DNA from: Nitrososphaerota archaeon
GTDB lineage: Archaea > Thermoproteota > Nitrososphaeria > Nitrososphaerales > Gagatemarchaeaceae
Reading direction: 5' to 3'
NCBI GenBank assembly: GCA_027887005.1
Contig: JAPCJI010000005.1
Span: 1-64,000 of the forward strand
Length of the DNA stretch: 64,000 nucleotides
Made by a program: the position numbers and the translations under genes. The notes under the pieces were generated by a model, which did no database searches, was not told the origin of the DNA, and saw nothing but the letters and a program-made list of their open reading frames with translations. Positions 1 to 11,478 of this stretch are shown here, in pieces; within the stretch, counting starts at the first letter, position 1; the number at the start of each line of letters is the position of its first letter.

Positions 1-717
<717 letters not shown>

Positions 718-773
718 GATTATCGAGGAGTACGACCACGCATTTCTGCGAGGTGTAAAGCACAACCCATGTC

Positions 774-798
774 AGATCTAACTAATGACGTTAGATCT
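774..798 (-). other. Inverted repeat in 16S rRNA leader
   Basis: A perfect 9-bp inverted repeat (AGATCTAAC and GTTAGATCT) separated by 7 nt lies about 57 nt upstream of the mature 16S 5' end. It would fold into a hairpin in the pre-rRNA leader. It could be part of the 16S processing stem or an antitermination-like element. Which one cannot be told without the 3' flank of 16S. Confidence 0.5.
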
Positions 799-911
799 CC
801 ACTATTGTACGCGCACCTGGAGGTCGTGCATTCTCATTGCGTTGGGGCTATGCCCTTTATGCTCAAGGCAGACGCCGCCAATTAATGCGCAAATTGGCCG
901 AGGGTTTTGGG

Positions 912-926
912 TTCGTATATATGCAT
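912..926 (-). promoter_or_regulatory. Probable rRNA promoter (TATA box)
   Basis: Read leftward, the stretch contains GCATATATAC, a good archaeal box A. Transcription would begin near 895 and give a leader of about 175-180 nt before 16S. A second AT-rich candidate (GATTTAACAC) lies at 931-940. The rest of the 355-bp gap between 16S and the next gene (718-1072) is GC-rich and holds no convincing gene. Confidence 0.55.
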
Positions 927-1072
927 TCCCGTGTTAAATCGACACCCTTCAGGCAAGCCAAGTCTCGGGTATCGTGCGGGAATTCTCAGGTGCGAAGCAA
1001 GGGGCGGGGGCGACCGTGCGGGGGCGGGCGGGATGAAGGCCTCCCGGAGGGGCTGGCAGAAGATTGGTGCGG

Positions 1073-1633
1073 CTAGGCTTTCCTTCGATGGACCACGAGG
1101 CCCAGCGAAACGAGGACTAGGCCGAAGACGAGCACCACCGAAGCAGGCGCGAACTGGCCGAAGGCCCAGGCCACCGATGAGACCCCGGCGATGAAGATTC
1201 CGAAGTGAAGCAGCCTTTCCCCTCTACCTAGCGATACGACGTCCTTCGCGAGCTGCTCCCGGTAGCGCAGGATGAGGTACGACAGACCTGCGAAGGAGAG
1301 GATGCCCACGAAGAAGACGTAGGTCAGCTCGGACTGGTAATCGCCGAGGGTGAGCAGGAGGCCGACCTCGTCCCCGATGAGCCCTCCCCCGAGGCCGAAG
1401 ACTATGGCGTAGATGCGGTCGAGCTCTGGGTGGTCGGTGACTATGGCGAGCCATCCAGCGGCGACCACCATGATGAGGCCGTACCAGAAGTGGTGGAAGT
1501 GGATGCCCCCGGTGACCACCACTGTGGCCGGGGTCAGGGTGGTGAAGGCCCTGGCGGCGAGGAAGCTGGCGAGGAAGGAGAGGAGAGTGAGGAAGGCGAG
1601 GCCATGCTTGGCGGCGGGGTTTTGGCTCGTCAT
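1073..1633 (-). CDS. Multi-spanning membrane protein
   Basis: The product is 186 aa with about six hydrophobic helices and short loops. Helix 2 is preceded by an unusual His cluster (HFHHFWYG near residue 45), which could bind a metal or haem, but this is only inference. The ATG at 1633 is chosen because it lies 8 nt after the stop of the preceding small membrane-protein gene, and the longer upstream extension reads as a shadow of that gene (Pro/Arg-rich). It is probably co-transcribed with the gene at 1642-1905. I do not recognise a family. Confidence 0.75.
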   Translation of the reverse strand: MTSQNPAAKHGLAFLTLLSFLASFLAARAFTTLTPATVVVTGGIHFHHFWYGLIMVVAAGWLAIVTDHPELDRIYAIVFGLGGGLIGDEVGLLLTLGDYQSELTYVFFVGILSFAGLSYLILRYREQLAKDVVSLGRGERLLHFGIFIAGVSSVAWAFGQFAPASVVLVFGLVLVSLGLVVHRRKA

Positions 1634-1641
1634 CGGCGTTC

Positions 1642-1905
1642 CTAGGCTTGTTCGGGTTTGGTCGCTTGAGCAGGCTTCTCCAGCATCGCGAGACGTGCTT
1701 CGAGGACCTTGAGCTTGTCGTTGGCGTCCCAGATGTAGGCGCCCACGAGGGGGACGAAGACCAGCATGAAGATCGAGGTGGTGAGCAGCAGGGCGGCCAC
1801 CCCCAGGAAGAGGAGGATGACAACCTTGGAGGCGGACTGCAGGAGGCCCCTGGACTTTGGCAAAGCGAGGACAGGGCGCCATGGGTCTGCCATATGCTTT
1901 GTCAT
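1642..1905 (-). CDS. Small two-helix membrane protein
   Basis: This is an 87-aa protein with two adjacent hydrophobic segments (about residues 28-58) and a charged C-terminal helix (DANDKLKVLEARLAMLEK) that could form a short coiled coil. An ATG at 1893 (83 aa) is an alternative start. It fits better an AT-rich box centred near 1921, given the leaderless spacing seen elsewhere in the window. It is followed 8 nt later by another membrane protein, so the two probably form an operon. No family is recognised. Confidence 0.65.
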   Translation of the reverse strand: MTKHMADPWRPVLALPKSRGLLQSASKVVILLFLGVAALLLTTSIFMLVFVPLVGAYIWDANDKLKVLEARLAMLEKPAQATKPEQA

Positions 1906-1957
1906 GTGGGGCCTTCGGAATAAGAAGAAAGGGGAGGCTCGCGCCTCCCGGGAAAAC

Positions 1958-2137
1958 TTACATCACTGGACGCATGGCGTCGTGCAGCTTCTGGGCTATC
2001 TCGGCAGGGACTTCGTTCATACCGTGGGTCTCCTTCGCGTGCCACACCACCTTCTTGGTCACTTCGTCCGAGGAGGAGCCAGTCGCTGCCCAGCTGCAGC
2101 CGCAGACCTGCTTCAGGTCGGCTGAGAAACCAGTCAT
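1958..2137 (-). CDS. DUF1059-family small protein
   Basis: This is a 59-aa protein with the DUF1059 pattern: an early CGCSW motif, then a charged stretch containing VVWHAKETHGM, then a helix ending in ALHDAMR-like sequence (here KLHDAMRPVM). Members are usually 55-65 aa, so this copy is full length. Function is unknown; the Cys and His pairs suggest possible metal binding. The start is ATG 2137. A tandem TTGCCCAAATC motif lies 30 nt upstream (2167-2187) and is shared with the next gene, so the two may be co-regulated by the wHTH protein encoded at 2524-2928. Confidence 0.8.
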   Translation of the reverse strand: MTGFSADLKQVCGCSWAATGSSSDEVTKKVVWHAKETHGMNEVPAEIAQKLHDAMRPVM

Positions 2138-2166
2138 GGATTGAATTTCGCCCGAAGCTAATTAGC

Positions 2167-2187
2167 ACTTTGCCCAAATCTTGCCCA
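2167..2187. promoter_or_regulatory. Putative operator, copy 1 (21-bp direct repeat)
   Basis: A 21-bp sequence is identical to 2527-2547. Its core is a tandem 11-bp unit TTGCCCAAATC followed by TTGCCCA, and in this copy the second unit is complete. It lies 30 bp before the DUF1059 start codon, where box A would be expected. Placement in front of two neighbouring genes suggests an operator (inference). Confidence 0.5.
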
Positions 2188-2206
2188 AATCTTCGGGTGG
2201 GCTGGG

Positions 2207-2494
2207 TCAGCGCCAGGTGATCCTGAGGAGGTTCGCGAGGGCGAAGGTCTCCATGGCGTTGATGGCAACGAGGTAGGGCGCTGCGGCTACAGCCGAGTAG
2301 AAGACGTACCAGAAGACGATTATGACCCCGTTCTGGACGAGGAAGAAGACTGCGAAGCTCAGGAGCGCTACGCTGAGGGAGGAGCGGAGCCTGCGCCAGC
2401 TCTGGAAGTAGAGGCCGATGAGAAGGAGGACGAACGCCACGTTCAGGAAGGCGAAGACGGCGGCGACGTTCATCCAGAATATGTCGAATGCCAT
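2207..2494 (-). CDS. Small three-helix membrane protein
   Basis: This 95-aa protein has three hydrophobic helices (about residues 8-28, 38-60 and 65-90) with a basic loop (SWRRLRSS) after the first. The layout resembles small archaeal membrane proteins often encoded beside ArsR/wHTH regulators (DUF7521-like), but that assignment is tentative. It sits 29 nt downstream of the wHTH gene, and the putative operator copy 2 lies 33 bp before its ATG. Confidence 0.7.
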   Translation of the reverse strand: MAFDIFWMNVAAVFAFLNVAFVLLLIGLYFQSWRRLRSSLSVALLSFAVFFLVQNGVIIVFWYVFYSAVAAAPYLVAINAMETFALANLLRITWR

Positions 2495-2523
2495 CTCAGT
2501 CTTCTGACCCCTTCATTCTATAT

Positions 2524-2928
2524 CTAACTTTGCCCAAATCTTGCCCACATTGACCTTATCGATTCGAAGTACTTCTCGAAGTATGGAGTGAGGAAGTAGA
2601 CTGCCCCGTAGGTCCCCTTCGAGCTGGCGACGATGACCTGGTTCTGCTCGAGGAGCTTGATGTGGTGCTGGACGGTCTTGTAGTCCAGGCCGAGCTTCTC
2701 CGAAATCTTGTTGGGGTTGGCCGGCTCTCCCTTCAGCATCTCGACGATCTTGACCCTATTCTGGCCTCCGCGGCTCCCCACGAAGACGTAGACCATCATC
2801 CTCCTGAACGAAGGGTCGGGGAGTGGTGCCGGACCCGCGCCGGCGGGCTCGCCGGAGGCCCTGCGGAGGCGGACCGATGCCCAGCGGACGAACAGCGATT
2901 GCAACGCCGGAAGAAGGTTCCAGCTCAT
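2524..2928 (-). CDS. Winged-helix transcriptional regulator
   Basis: The product is 134 aa. The C-terminal half is an ArsR/HTH_20-type winged helix: GGQNRVKIVEMLKGEP, then NKISEKLGLDYKTVQHHIKLLEQ as helices 2-3, and a wing with GTYGAVYFLTPYF. The N-terminal 45 residues are Ala/Pro/Arg rich. I chose ATG 2928 because it overlaps the btpA-like stop as ATGA. The next two leftward genes carry a shared tandem motif 30-33 bp before their starts, and copy 2 overlaps the last codons of this gene, so autoregulation or local regulation is plausible. Confidence 0.8.
   Translation of the reverse strand: MSWNLLPALQSLFVRWASVRLRRASGEPAGAGPAPLPDPSFRRMMVYVFVGSRGGQNRVKIVEMLKGEPANPNKISEKLGLDYKTVQHHIKLLEQNQVIVASSKGTYGAVYFLTPYFEKYFESIRSMWARFGQS
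2527..2547. promoter_or_regulatory. Putative operator, copy 2 (21-bp direct repeat)
   Basis: This is the second exact copy of the 21-bp sequence at 2167-2187. It overlaps the last codons and stop of the wHTH gene and lies 33 bp before the start of the small membrane-protein gene. Equal placement relative to two starts argues against chance coding similarity. Confidence 0.5.
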
Positions 2929-3716
2929 GGCCTGCACACCCTGACCGCCCTGGCGTAGGCCTTCTCGTCGCTAGGGCCCCCCCATACGCCCTTGACCTTG
3001 AAGTCCGGCTCCCCGATGATTATCCCGTCTGACTTCTGGTAGAACTGCCTGACGTTGGACAGGCTGATGCCGCTCCCGATGAGGACGGGCTTCTCTATCA
3101 CGTCCCTCACCTTCTTGACCCGCTCGAAGGAGGGCGGGACGGGGCTGCGGGGTCCGGAGACGATGACGGCGTCGGCGCCTCCCCTCTCGGCGAGGTCCTG
3201 GGCCGCGTATTCTATCTCGACGTTGAATATCGGGTAAGCATGTTTGACATGGACGTCCCCGAAGACCAGCACGTCCGAGTCAAGCATCTTCTTCAGCCGG
3301 GCCACCCTGGCGGCGCACCCCTCGATTATCCCCTGGTCCGTGGCGTAGGCGCCGATGAGGATGTTGCAGCGGATGAACTGGGCGCCGGAGACATGGGCCA
3401 CAGACAGGGCTTCCTCGCAGGCGTTGCGGAGCATGTTGACCCCCACCTTCATCTTCGTGTGCCTAACGACCTCCCGGGTCACGTTGGCCATAGCGGCCAC
3501 GCTGTAGGGGGGGAGGTTTTCCTTGAAGAGCGGGACGTCTCCGACGTTCTCGACGATGCAGGCGTCCAAGCCGGCGGCCTCGAGCTTGTCCGCTTCGGAG
3601 AGCGCGAACTCTGTGAGCTCCTTCATGGACATCCTGCTGTCGGGGGACCCCGGGAGAGGAGGCATGTGGACCATGCCGATGATGGGCTTCCTCGGGAAGA
3701 GTTGCCCGAACCTCAC
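2925..3716 (-). CDS. BtpA/SgcQ family TIM-barrel protein
   Basis: This 263-aa protein belongs to the BtpA family: an N-terminal IIGMVHMPPLPGSP, a mid-region KVGVNMLRN, a GDVHVKHA strand and a C-terminal GIIIGEPDFK. The family is a TIM barrel. The cyanobacterial member helps photosystem I accumulate, while the archaeal role is not known (nucleoside or sugar-related enzymes have been suggested). The start is GTG 3716, with a box (CCTTTAATCG) centred about 27 nt upstream. It overlaps the following wHTH gene by 4 nt. Confidence 0.9.
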   Translation of the reverse strand: MRFGQLFPRKPIIGMVHMPPLPGSPDSRMSMKELTEFALSEADKLEAAGLDACIVENVGDVPLFKENLPPYSVAAMANVTREVVRHTKMKVGVNMLRNACEEALSVAHVSGAQFIRCNILIGAYATDQGIIEGCAARVARLKKMLDSDVLVFGDVHVKHAYPIFNVEIEYAAQDLAERGGADAVIVSGPRSPVPPSFERVKKVRDVIEKPVLIGSGISLSNVRQFYQKSDGIIIGEPDFKVKGVWGGPSDEKAYARAVRVCRP

Positions 3717-3750
3717 GATGGGTTCGGCCGTCGGCGGCGATTAAAGGATT

Positions 3751-4278
3751 TCAAAATCCGTAGACGTCTTTGTGGAGCCAGGGGACGAGCGCGGTGATGA
3801 CGCACTGCTCGGTGAGCTCGGCCCGGTCCATCTGCCCGTCGGTGAGGTATCGGATCAGACCCCCCTTGTCCCCCACCTGGTCTATGCCGCTGAGCGCCTC
3901 GGCCCAGCGCTCGAGCTCCTTGCCGTCTCTGATCAGGTCCTCCATGGCCTTCTTCGGGAGCATGTAGCCAGCCGAGTGGCCCAGGGAGGCCTTGCCCGAG
4001 GGCCCCACGACGGCGGCCTGTTGGTGGTCGAAGTACACGTCTCCTATGGTGAAGATGCCGGCCTCGACGCCGACCCCGAAGTCCCCCCCGACCTGGGAGA
4101 GGGCGTACCTGGCCCTGGCGATGGCCCCGCTGGTCATCTCGTCGAGCCCGGTGGGCTGGGCCTTGGCCACGGAGGAGGCGTCGACGGGGCGGAGCTGGAC
4201 GTCGGGGAAGTATCTCGCGAAGGCCTTCTTCACCCCCTCGAGCTTGGCCGGGTTCTTGGTGCCGACGGCGACTATCAC
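3751..4278 (-). CDS. Inosine/xanthosine triphosphatase (DUF84, YjjX-like)
   Basis: This 175-aa protein begins with GTKNPAKLEGVKKAF, the P1 motif of the DUF84/YjjX fold. It continues with DEMTSGAIARA and GVGVEAGIF. The family hydrolyses ITP and XTP to the monophosphates, clearing damaged purines from the nucleotide pool. Length is normal. The GTG start at 4278 lies 27 nt from a TTAATA box, so the transcript is probably leaderless. It lies 39 nt downstream of korB and could partly read through from it. Confidence 0.88.
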   Translation of the reverse strand: MIVAVGTKNPAKLEGVKKAFARYFPDVQLRPVDASSVAKAQPTGLDEMTSGAIARARYALSQVGGDFGVGVEAGIFTIGDVYFDHQQAAVVGPSGKASLGHSAGYMLPKKAMEDLIRDGKELERWAEALSGIDQVGDKGGLIRYLTDGQMDRAELTEQCVITALVPWLHKDVYGF

Positions 4279-4317
4279 GCTGGTTTCAGACCTGTCTGTG
4301 GTATTAACCGTGGATAT

Positions 4318-7255
<2,938 letters not shown>

Positions 7256-7286
7256 ACTGACCTGGGCCTAACTGGTAAGGTTGTCG

Positions 7287-7312
7287 TTTAAGACTATAGT
7301 ATATATAGTAAA
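7287..7312. promoter_or_regulatory. Divergent promoter with 17-bp palindrome
   Basis: The 65-bp gap between korA and the AbrB/PhoU gene holds GTTTAAGAC (7286-7294) followed by a dyad, ACTATA and TATAGT, spaced by 5 bp (7293-7309). TATA elements for both directions overlap here. The dyad may simply be two back-to-back boxes or an operator. Confidence 0.5.
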
Positions 7313-7320
7313 TACCATAG

Positions 7321-8361
7321 GTGGAGACATTGGACCAGCTAAGGAAGGTGCAGAAGGTCGGGTACTCGACGCTGTCGGTCTCCATACCGAGCGAGTTCGC
7401 GAAGGACCTGAACCTCAAGCAGGGGGACAGCCTGCTCTTCAGGGAGGATGCGGACGGGACCCTCAGGCTGATACCTGCGACCAGCGCGGAGAAGTCGAGC
7501 AGGGCCACGATCAAGGCGGACCTGGTGCAGGATGATGAGATGCTCACGAAGCTCATCATCGGGTGCTATGCGCTGGGCTACGACACCATAGAGGTCGCGA
7601 GCGGAGAGCCCCTCGGGAGGACGAGGGCGGACAAGGCCCTCGAGACGGTCAAGCGCCTTCGGGGACTCGAAGTGGTGGAGTCGGACGACAGGCACATCGT
7701 CGCCCAGAGCTTCACCGACCCGACGAAGTTCCCGGTCGATTCGCTGATCAAGAGGCTTCAGATCCTCGTCTCCAGGAGCCTAGAGAACGTGGTGGAGGCC
7801 CTGGACCTGAAGAACACGGGGAGCCTCAACGACGTGAAGAGGGTCCAGGACGAGATAGACGAACTCTACTGGCTCATTGTCAGGCAGCTGCTGGTCGCCC
7901 TGAATAGGAGGGAGCTTTCGGCGGAGATAGGGATCGAATCACCGCTGCACGCGTCGGGAGACAGGGTCAGCGCCAAGACCCTGGACGAGATCGGCGGGAT
8001 CATCCTAGACGTGGCCGAGGAGCTCGCCCGGCTAAGGGGGAAGGGGACTAAGATGGACGCGGATGTGGTCGAGGGCATACGGAAACTGGCAGAGAAGGCG
8101 GGGGAAGCGTTCAACACGACTGTGGAGGGCCTGCTCACTCCGGACATCAGGACCATCGGAAGGTCCTCGGCCCTGGTGGAGGAGACCCTCAGGATGGAAA
8201 GGGAGATCACGCGCGAGATGCTGGATTCTGGGGAGTACGGCTATGCGAGGGTGCTGGCGTCGCAGTTCGCCCAACTGGCGCGGTATTGCAACATCATCAT
8301 CGAGATCGCTTCACACAGGCTGTTGAGGAAGAGCAGCCGAGTGGCAACGATTCAGCACTAG
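7321..8361 (+). CDS. AbrB/SpoVT plus PhoU-domain regulator
   Basis: This 346-aa protein starts with a SpoVT/AbrB DNA-binding fold (STLSVSIPSEFAKDLNLKQGD, residues 16-36) and continues with two PhoU-like helical bundles (about 120-210 and 225-335). Archaeal proteins of this build are usually annotated as phosphate-uptake regulators, but no pst transport genes are nearby, so another signal is possible. The start is GTG 7321, about 31 nt from a TTTAAG box. It is divergent from korAB. Confidence 0.85.
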   Translation: METLDQLRKVQKVGYSTLSVSIPSEFAKDLNLKQGDSLLFREDADGTLRLIPATSAEKSSRATIKADLVQDDEMLTKLIIGCYALGYDTIEVASGEPLGRTRADKALETVKRLRGLEVVESDDRHIVAQSFTDPTKFPVDSLIKRLQILVSRSLENVVEALDLKNTGSLNDVKRVQDEIDELYWLIVRQLLVALNRRELSAEIGIESPLHASGDRVSAKTLDEIGGIILDVAEELARLRGKGTKMDADVVEGIRKLAEKAGEAFNTTVEGLLTPDIRTIGRSSALVEETLRMEREITREMLDSGEYGYARVLASQFAQLARYCNIIIEIASHRLLRKSSRVATIQH

Positions 8362-8404
8362 AAGACGGGGTTCGGCGTAGGTTGTCTGAGGTGTTTGGCG
8401 GGCC

Positions 8405-9343
8405 CTAGATTCCGAGAGCCTCGCGGAGGCCTTTGTACCTGTTCCTGATTGTGACTTCGGTCACGCCCGCCGCCTCGGCGACGTCCTTCTGAGTTTTCTC
8501 CTCGCCCTCAAGGGTGCAGGCGACGTAGAGAGCTGAAGCTGCGAGTCCCATGGGGTCCTTTCCCGCCGAAATCCCTATCTGTTTGGCCCTAAGCAGAATC
8601 TCCCGGGCCCTCCTCTGGGTTTTCTCAGACATCTTCGCCCTGGAGGCGATGCCTGAGACGCACCTGGTGGCTTCGGCCACGGGCATCTTGAAGTCCATCT
8701 CCCTGTGCAGGAGCCTGTAGGACCTGGCGAGGTCCTTCTTCTTCACGTTGCTGACGGCGGCGATGTCCTTCAGAGTCCGCGGGACTTCGCAGTCCCTGCA
8801 GGCGGCGTAGAGGGAAGCCGCGATGATCGCAGTGATGGACCTGCCCCTGACGAGGTTCCTTTCGAGAGCCTTCCTGTAGAAGTACGCGGCCTTCTCAGTG
8901 ACCGCTTCTGAGACCGTGAGCTTGTCCGAGAACCTGCGCAGTTCGCTGAAGGCCTGACGTAGGTTCCTGTCGGTGGACTCGTGGGCCTGGCTCCTTCTGT
9001 CCCAGGTCCGGAGCCTCTCCACAGTCGACTTCATGGACCCGGAGAGTGACCTGCCAGAAGCGTCCTTGTTGAGGCCTCCGATGACCGTGGCCAGCCCCAT
9101 GTCGTGGATGGCGATCGATGTGGGGATTCCGGCCCTGCTGCGGTCCCCCTTTTCGTCGCTGGAGAAGGACCTCCACTCGGGACCTGAGTCTATGATCTTC
9201 TCCTTGACAACCAGCCCGCAGTCGCTGCAGTACAGTTCCGACCCAGTGCCGTCTATGACCATGCGGTTCTTCCCACACCTGGGGCACTTGTCCGAACTCC
9301 TCTCCTGCTTGAGGAGCCGCGAAAAGTTTGTGCTGTTTGACAT
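8405..9343 (-). CDS. tfb: Transcription initiation factor IIB
   Basis: This 312-aa TFB has an N-terminal zinc ribbon (CPRCGKNRM, then CSDCGLVV, about residues 19-45), a B-reader/linker segment with PEWRSF and two cyclin repeats, the second ending in VTEVTIRNRYKGL. It bridges TBP-TATA and RNA polymerase. A 17-residue longer reading from 9394 would overlap the TATATATAAA box at about 9393-9403, so ATG 9343 is preferred (leader about 30 nt). It converges with the AbrB/PhoU gene. Confidence 0.95.
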   Translation of the reverse strand: MSNSTNFSRLLKQERSSDKCPRCGKNRMVIDGTGSELYCSDCGLVVKEKIIDSGPEWRSFSSDEKGDRSRAGIPTSIAIHDMGLATVIGGLNKDASGRSLSGSMKSTVERLRTWDRRSQAHESTDRNLRQAFSELRRFSDKLTVSEAVTEKAAYFYRKALERNLVRGRSITAIIAASLYAACRDCEVPRTLKDIAAVSNVKKKDLARSYRLLHREMDFKMPVAEATRCVSGIASRAKMSEKTQRRAREILLRAKQIGISAGKDPMGLAASALYVACTLEGEEKTQKDVAEAAGVTEVTIRNRYKGLREALGI

Positions 9344-9437
9344 GTTAAACCAATAAGGCGAAATACGGATATTTCTAATGATGTTCCGAGCCACTTATAT
9401 ATAAAGGGCGAACCTCGTTTTCAGGTCTGGCGGGCTC

Positions 9438-10529
9438 CTAGGAGGCTGTTTTCAGGGCCCGGGCCTTCTCTCTGGTCAGTTCGAATATCCTGTTCCTCAG
9501 CTGTCTCATGCCGTCCCCCCGTGTGGCCGAGGTGGCGACAGTCGAGAACCCCTCATAGAGGCCATCCGCAGGGATGGCGCTGACCCGGCCCTGGGCCAGG
9601 TCCACCTTGTTGAGGACCAGGAGGACCTTGTTCGGGTCGACTTCCAGCTGACCCAGGATGTCCTTGCAGCTCCCGAGTTTGATGGCGACGCTCTCGGGGT
9701 CTTCGCTCGCGTCCACCACGAGGAGCACTAGGTCGGCGTAGGTGAGCTCCTCCAGGGTCGACTTGAACGACTCGACAAGGTAGGTGGGGAGCCTTGAGAT
9801 GAAACCCACGGTGTCCGAGAGCATGACCTTCCCCTTCGAGCCGGGCCTCGTTATGGCGCGGGTCGTCGTGGTGAGGGTCGTGAAGAGCTTGGGGGACTCC
9901 TCTTTGGTCTCGGAGGCGAGCCTGTTGAAGAGGGTGGTCTTTCCGCTGCTGGTGTAGCCTGCGAAGGAGACGAGCGGGTCCCCCATCCTCAGCCTCTCCT
10001 TCCTCTGGGTCACCCTGTTAGAACGGGCGCTGGCGAGCTTGGCCCTGATGGTCACCATCCTGTTCCTGAGGGCCCTGAACTTGATGTCGACGGCGGTCTC
10101 CCCCATGCCTGAGAACCCCGCCCTTTCGCCCTTCACCGAGAAGCGCACGACGTCTCTCGCCCGGGGCATTTCATAGCGGAGCTCCGCGAGCTGGACCTGG
10201 AGCTTGGCTTCGGTGGTCGCGGCCCGGAGGGCGAATATATTGAGGATGAGCCTTTCCCGGTCGATCACTTCCACGTGGGTCACCTTGGCGAGGTTGTTCG
10301 CCTGGGACGAGCTGAGGGTCTCGTCTATGATCAGGGTGTCGGACCCGTTGTCGCTGACGAGCTCGAAGAGCTCGGCGGCCTTTCCTACCCCGACCCCGTA
10401 GCCGGACTTGATTATCTGCTTCTGGGTCAGGACCGCCTCGACCGAGTAGCCAGCGGCCTTGGCCAATTCCTGGACCTCTCTTTTGGAGAACTCGTCGGGG
10501 TAAGTGACTATCGTGGCTTTCAAGGGCAT
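9438..10529 (-). CDS. hflX: Ribosome-associated GTPase HflX
   Basis: This 363-aa protein has the HflX N-terminal domain (VGVGKAAEL and DETLSSSQANNLA) followed by the G domain: G1 GYTSSGKTTL near 200, a G3-region DTVGFISRLP, G4 LNKVDL and G5 TSATRGDG. It binds 50S subunits and splits or rescues stalled ribosomes. The ATG is preceded by a candidate box near 10568 and the gene lies 68 nt after a tiny zinc-ribbon gene on the same strand. Confidence 0.94.
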   Translation of the reverse strand: MPLKATIVTYPDEFSKREVQELAKAAGYSVEAVLTQKQIIKSGYGVGVGKAAELFELVSDNGSDTLIIDETLSSSQANNLAKVTHVEVIDRERLILNIFALRAATTEAKLQVQLAELRYEMPRARDVVRFSVKGERAGFSGMGETAVDIKFRALRNRMVTIRAKLASARSNRVTQRKERLRMGDPLVSFAGYTSSGKTTLFNRLASETKEESPKLFTTLTTTTRAITRPGSKGKVMLSDTVGFISRLPTYLVESFKSTLEELTYADLVLLVVDASEDPESVAIKLGSCKDILGQLEVDPNKVLLVLNKVDLAQGRVSAIPADGLYEGFSTVATSATRGDGMRQLRNRIFELTREKARALKTAS

Positions 10530-10597
10530 GTAGAACTCTCAGTCTGGCCTCGCGCTGTGCGGGTTTCTAAGGATGCGTCCGCTGGGACCCGTGGCCG

Positions 10598-10765
10598 TTA
10601 CCTGAAGCCAAGGCCGGAGGAGTCCATGGTCCTGACGCAATCTCCGCATCTTAGGCCCCGTGGCGTCCTGTACAGGTGTGCGACTAACCCGCACTTCGGG
10701 CAGACCTGGGGGAGCCGTTGTGGGAGCTTCTGGGACTGCTGCGGCTGCTGGCTGGATGCTCTCAT
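10598..10765 (-). CDS. Small zinc-ribbon protein (55 aa)
   Basis: This 55-aa protein has a Gln-rich N terminus (RASSQQPQQSQKLPQ) and two CxxC knuckles, CPKCG and CGDC, about 19 residues apart: a single zinc ribbon. Such tiny ribbons are common in archaea and mostly uncharacterised; RNA or protein contact is usual. The ATG at 10765 follows the stop of another tiny Cys-containing gene by 4 nt, implying an operon that may extend into hflX. It is shorter than most gene-finder limits. Confidence 0.7.
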   Translation of the reverse strand: MRASSQQPQQSQKLPQRLPQVCPKCGLVAHLYRTPRGLRCGDCVRTMDSSGLGFR

Positions 10766-10769
10766 GGAA

Positions 10770-10910
10770 CTAACGCCTTCTGGACCTTCTTCGTTGCATC
10801 TCTTGGTTGCTCAATTGTGCGCAGACTGGGCAGATGAGGTGGGTGGAGTCGCCGTCCTGCTGGAGCCTGATTCGATGGGTTACGCACGACTCTGGTTGTA
10901 GTTGGTTCAC
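10770..10910 (-). CDS. Tiny basic CxxC protein (46 aa)
   Basis: This 46-aa reading frame starts with GTG 10910, encodes a CPVC knuckle near residue 29 plus an upstream Cys and His, and ends in an Arg-rich tail (QRRRSRRR). Support comes from position: a CTTATTAG box centred near 10937 puts transcription start at the GTG, as for most genes here, and the stop is 4 nt before the next tiny zinc-ribbon gene. The basic tail suggests nucleic-acid binding. No family is recognised. Confidence 0.5.
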   Translation of the reverse strand: MNQLQPESCVTHRIRLQQDGDSTHLICPVCAQLSNQEMQRRRSRRR

Positions 10911-10985
10911 GGATGGTTCGTTTTCTCGGCCCTAATAAGGGCACGTCCAAACCATATTAGTGGGGATTCTGGGGTTTTCGATGTA

Positions 10986-11393
10986 ATGTCTTCGACTTCG
11001 AGGGTCCGCGATGAGAAGCTGAAGGAGATCTTCGATTCGTTCAACGAGGCGTGGATGAAGTACTGGGAAGCCTACGTCAGCCTCCAGGACCAGCTCTACG
11101 AAAGTCTGAGGGCAGGAAGGGAGGTCTCCTGGCTCGCGGCCACCGACGAGAGGAAGATGAGCGAGATGAACCAGGTGCAGCGGGAACTCTTCTCAGGGAT
11201 GCCGAGGAGGCTGGACTACTCCCCGCTTGGACAGATAACACGAGACCTCGAAAGCGCTCCGAGCAAGATAAGCGACCTTGAGGCGGCGCTTTCGCGAGAG
11301 GAGGAAGGGTGCAGGAAGCTCGGAGAGGCCCTCGCGCTGATGAAGGAGAAGGTCGAGGCCATGAAGGAAGCGATGCATGATGCCGGCCACTGA
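10986..11393 (+). CDS. Coiled-coil protein of unknown function
   Basis: This 135-aa, highly charged, almost fully helical protein has predicted coiled coils at about 10-40 and 90-130 (KISDLEAALSREEEGCRKLGE). ATG 10986 fits a CATATTAG box centred near 10956. An upstream in-frame extension would cross that box, so it was not used. It is divergent from the tiny zinc-ribbon genes, and the two promoters lie back to back. No family is recognised. Confidence 0.65.
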   Translation: MSSTSRVRDEKLKEIFDSFNEAWMKYWEAYVSLQDQLYESLRAGREVSWLAATDERKMSEMNQVQRELFSGMPRRLDYSPLGQITRDLESAPSKISDLEAALSREEEGCRKLGEALALMKEKVEAMKEAMHDAGH

Positions 11394-11478
11394 GAACTGC
11401 GCCAGCTAGTCCGAAGAGTTGCCTCATCTGCCTCGTCGAGCTTATACGGAAGGAGGCCGTGGTGGAGGTTGAGAGGAA

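Noticed and set aside
1902-2177. 91-aa leftward frame over the DUF1059 gene
   Set aside because: The DUF1059 frame (1958-2137) has the family pattern; this is an overlapping shadow whose start lies in the repeat motif.
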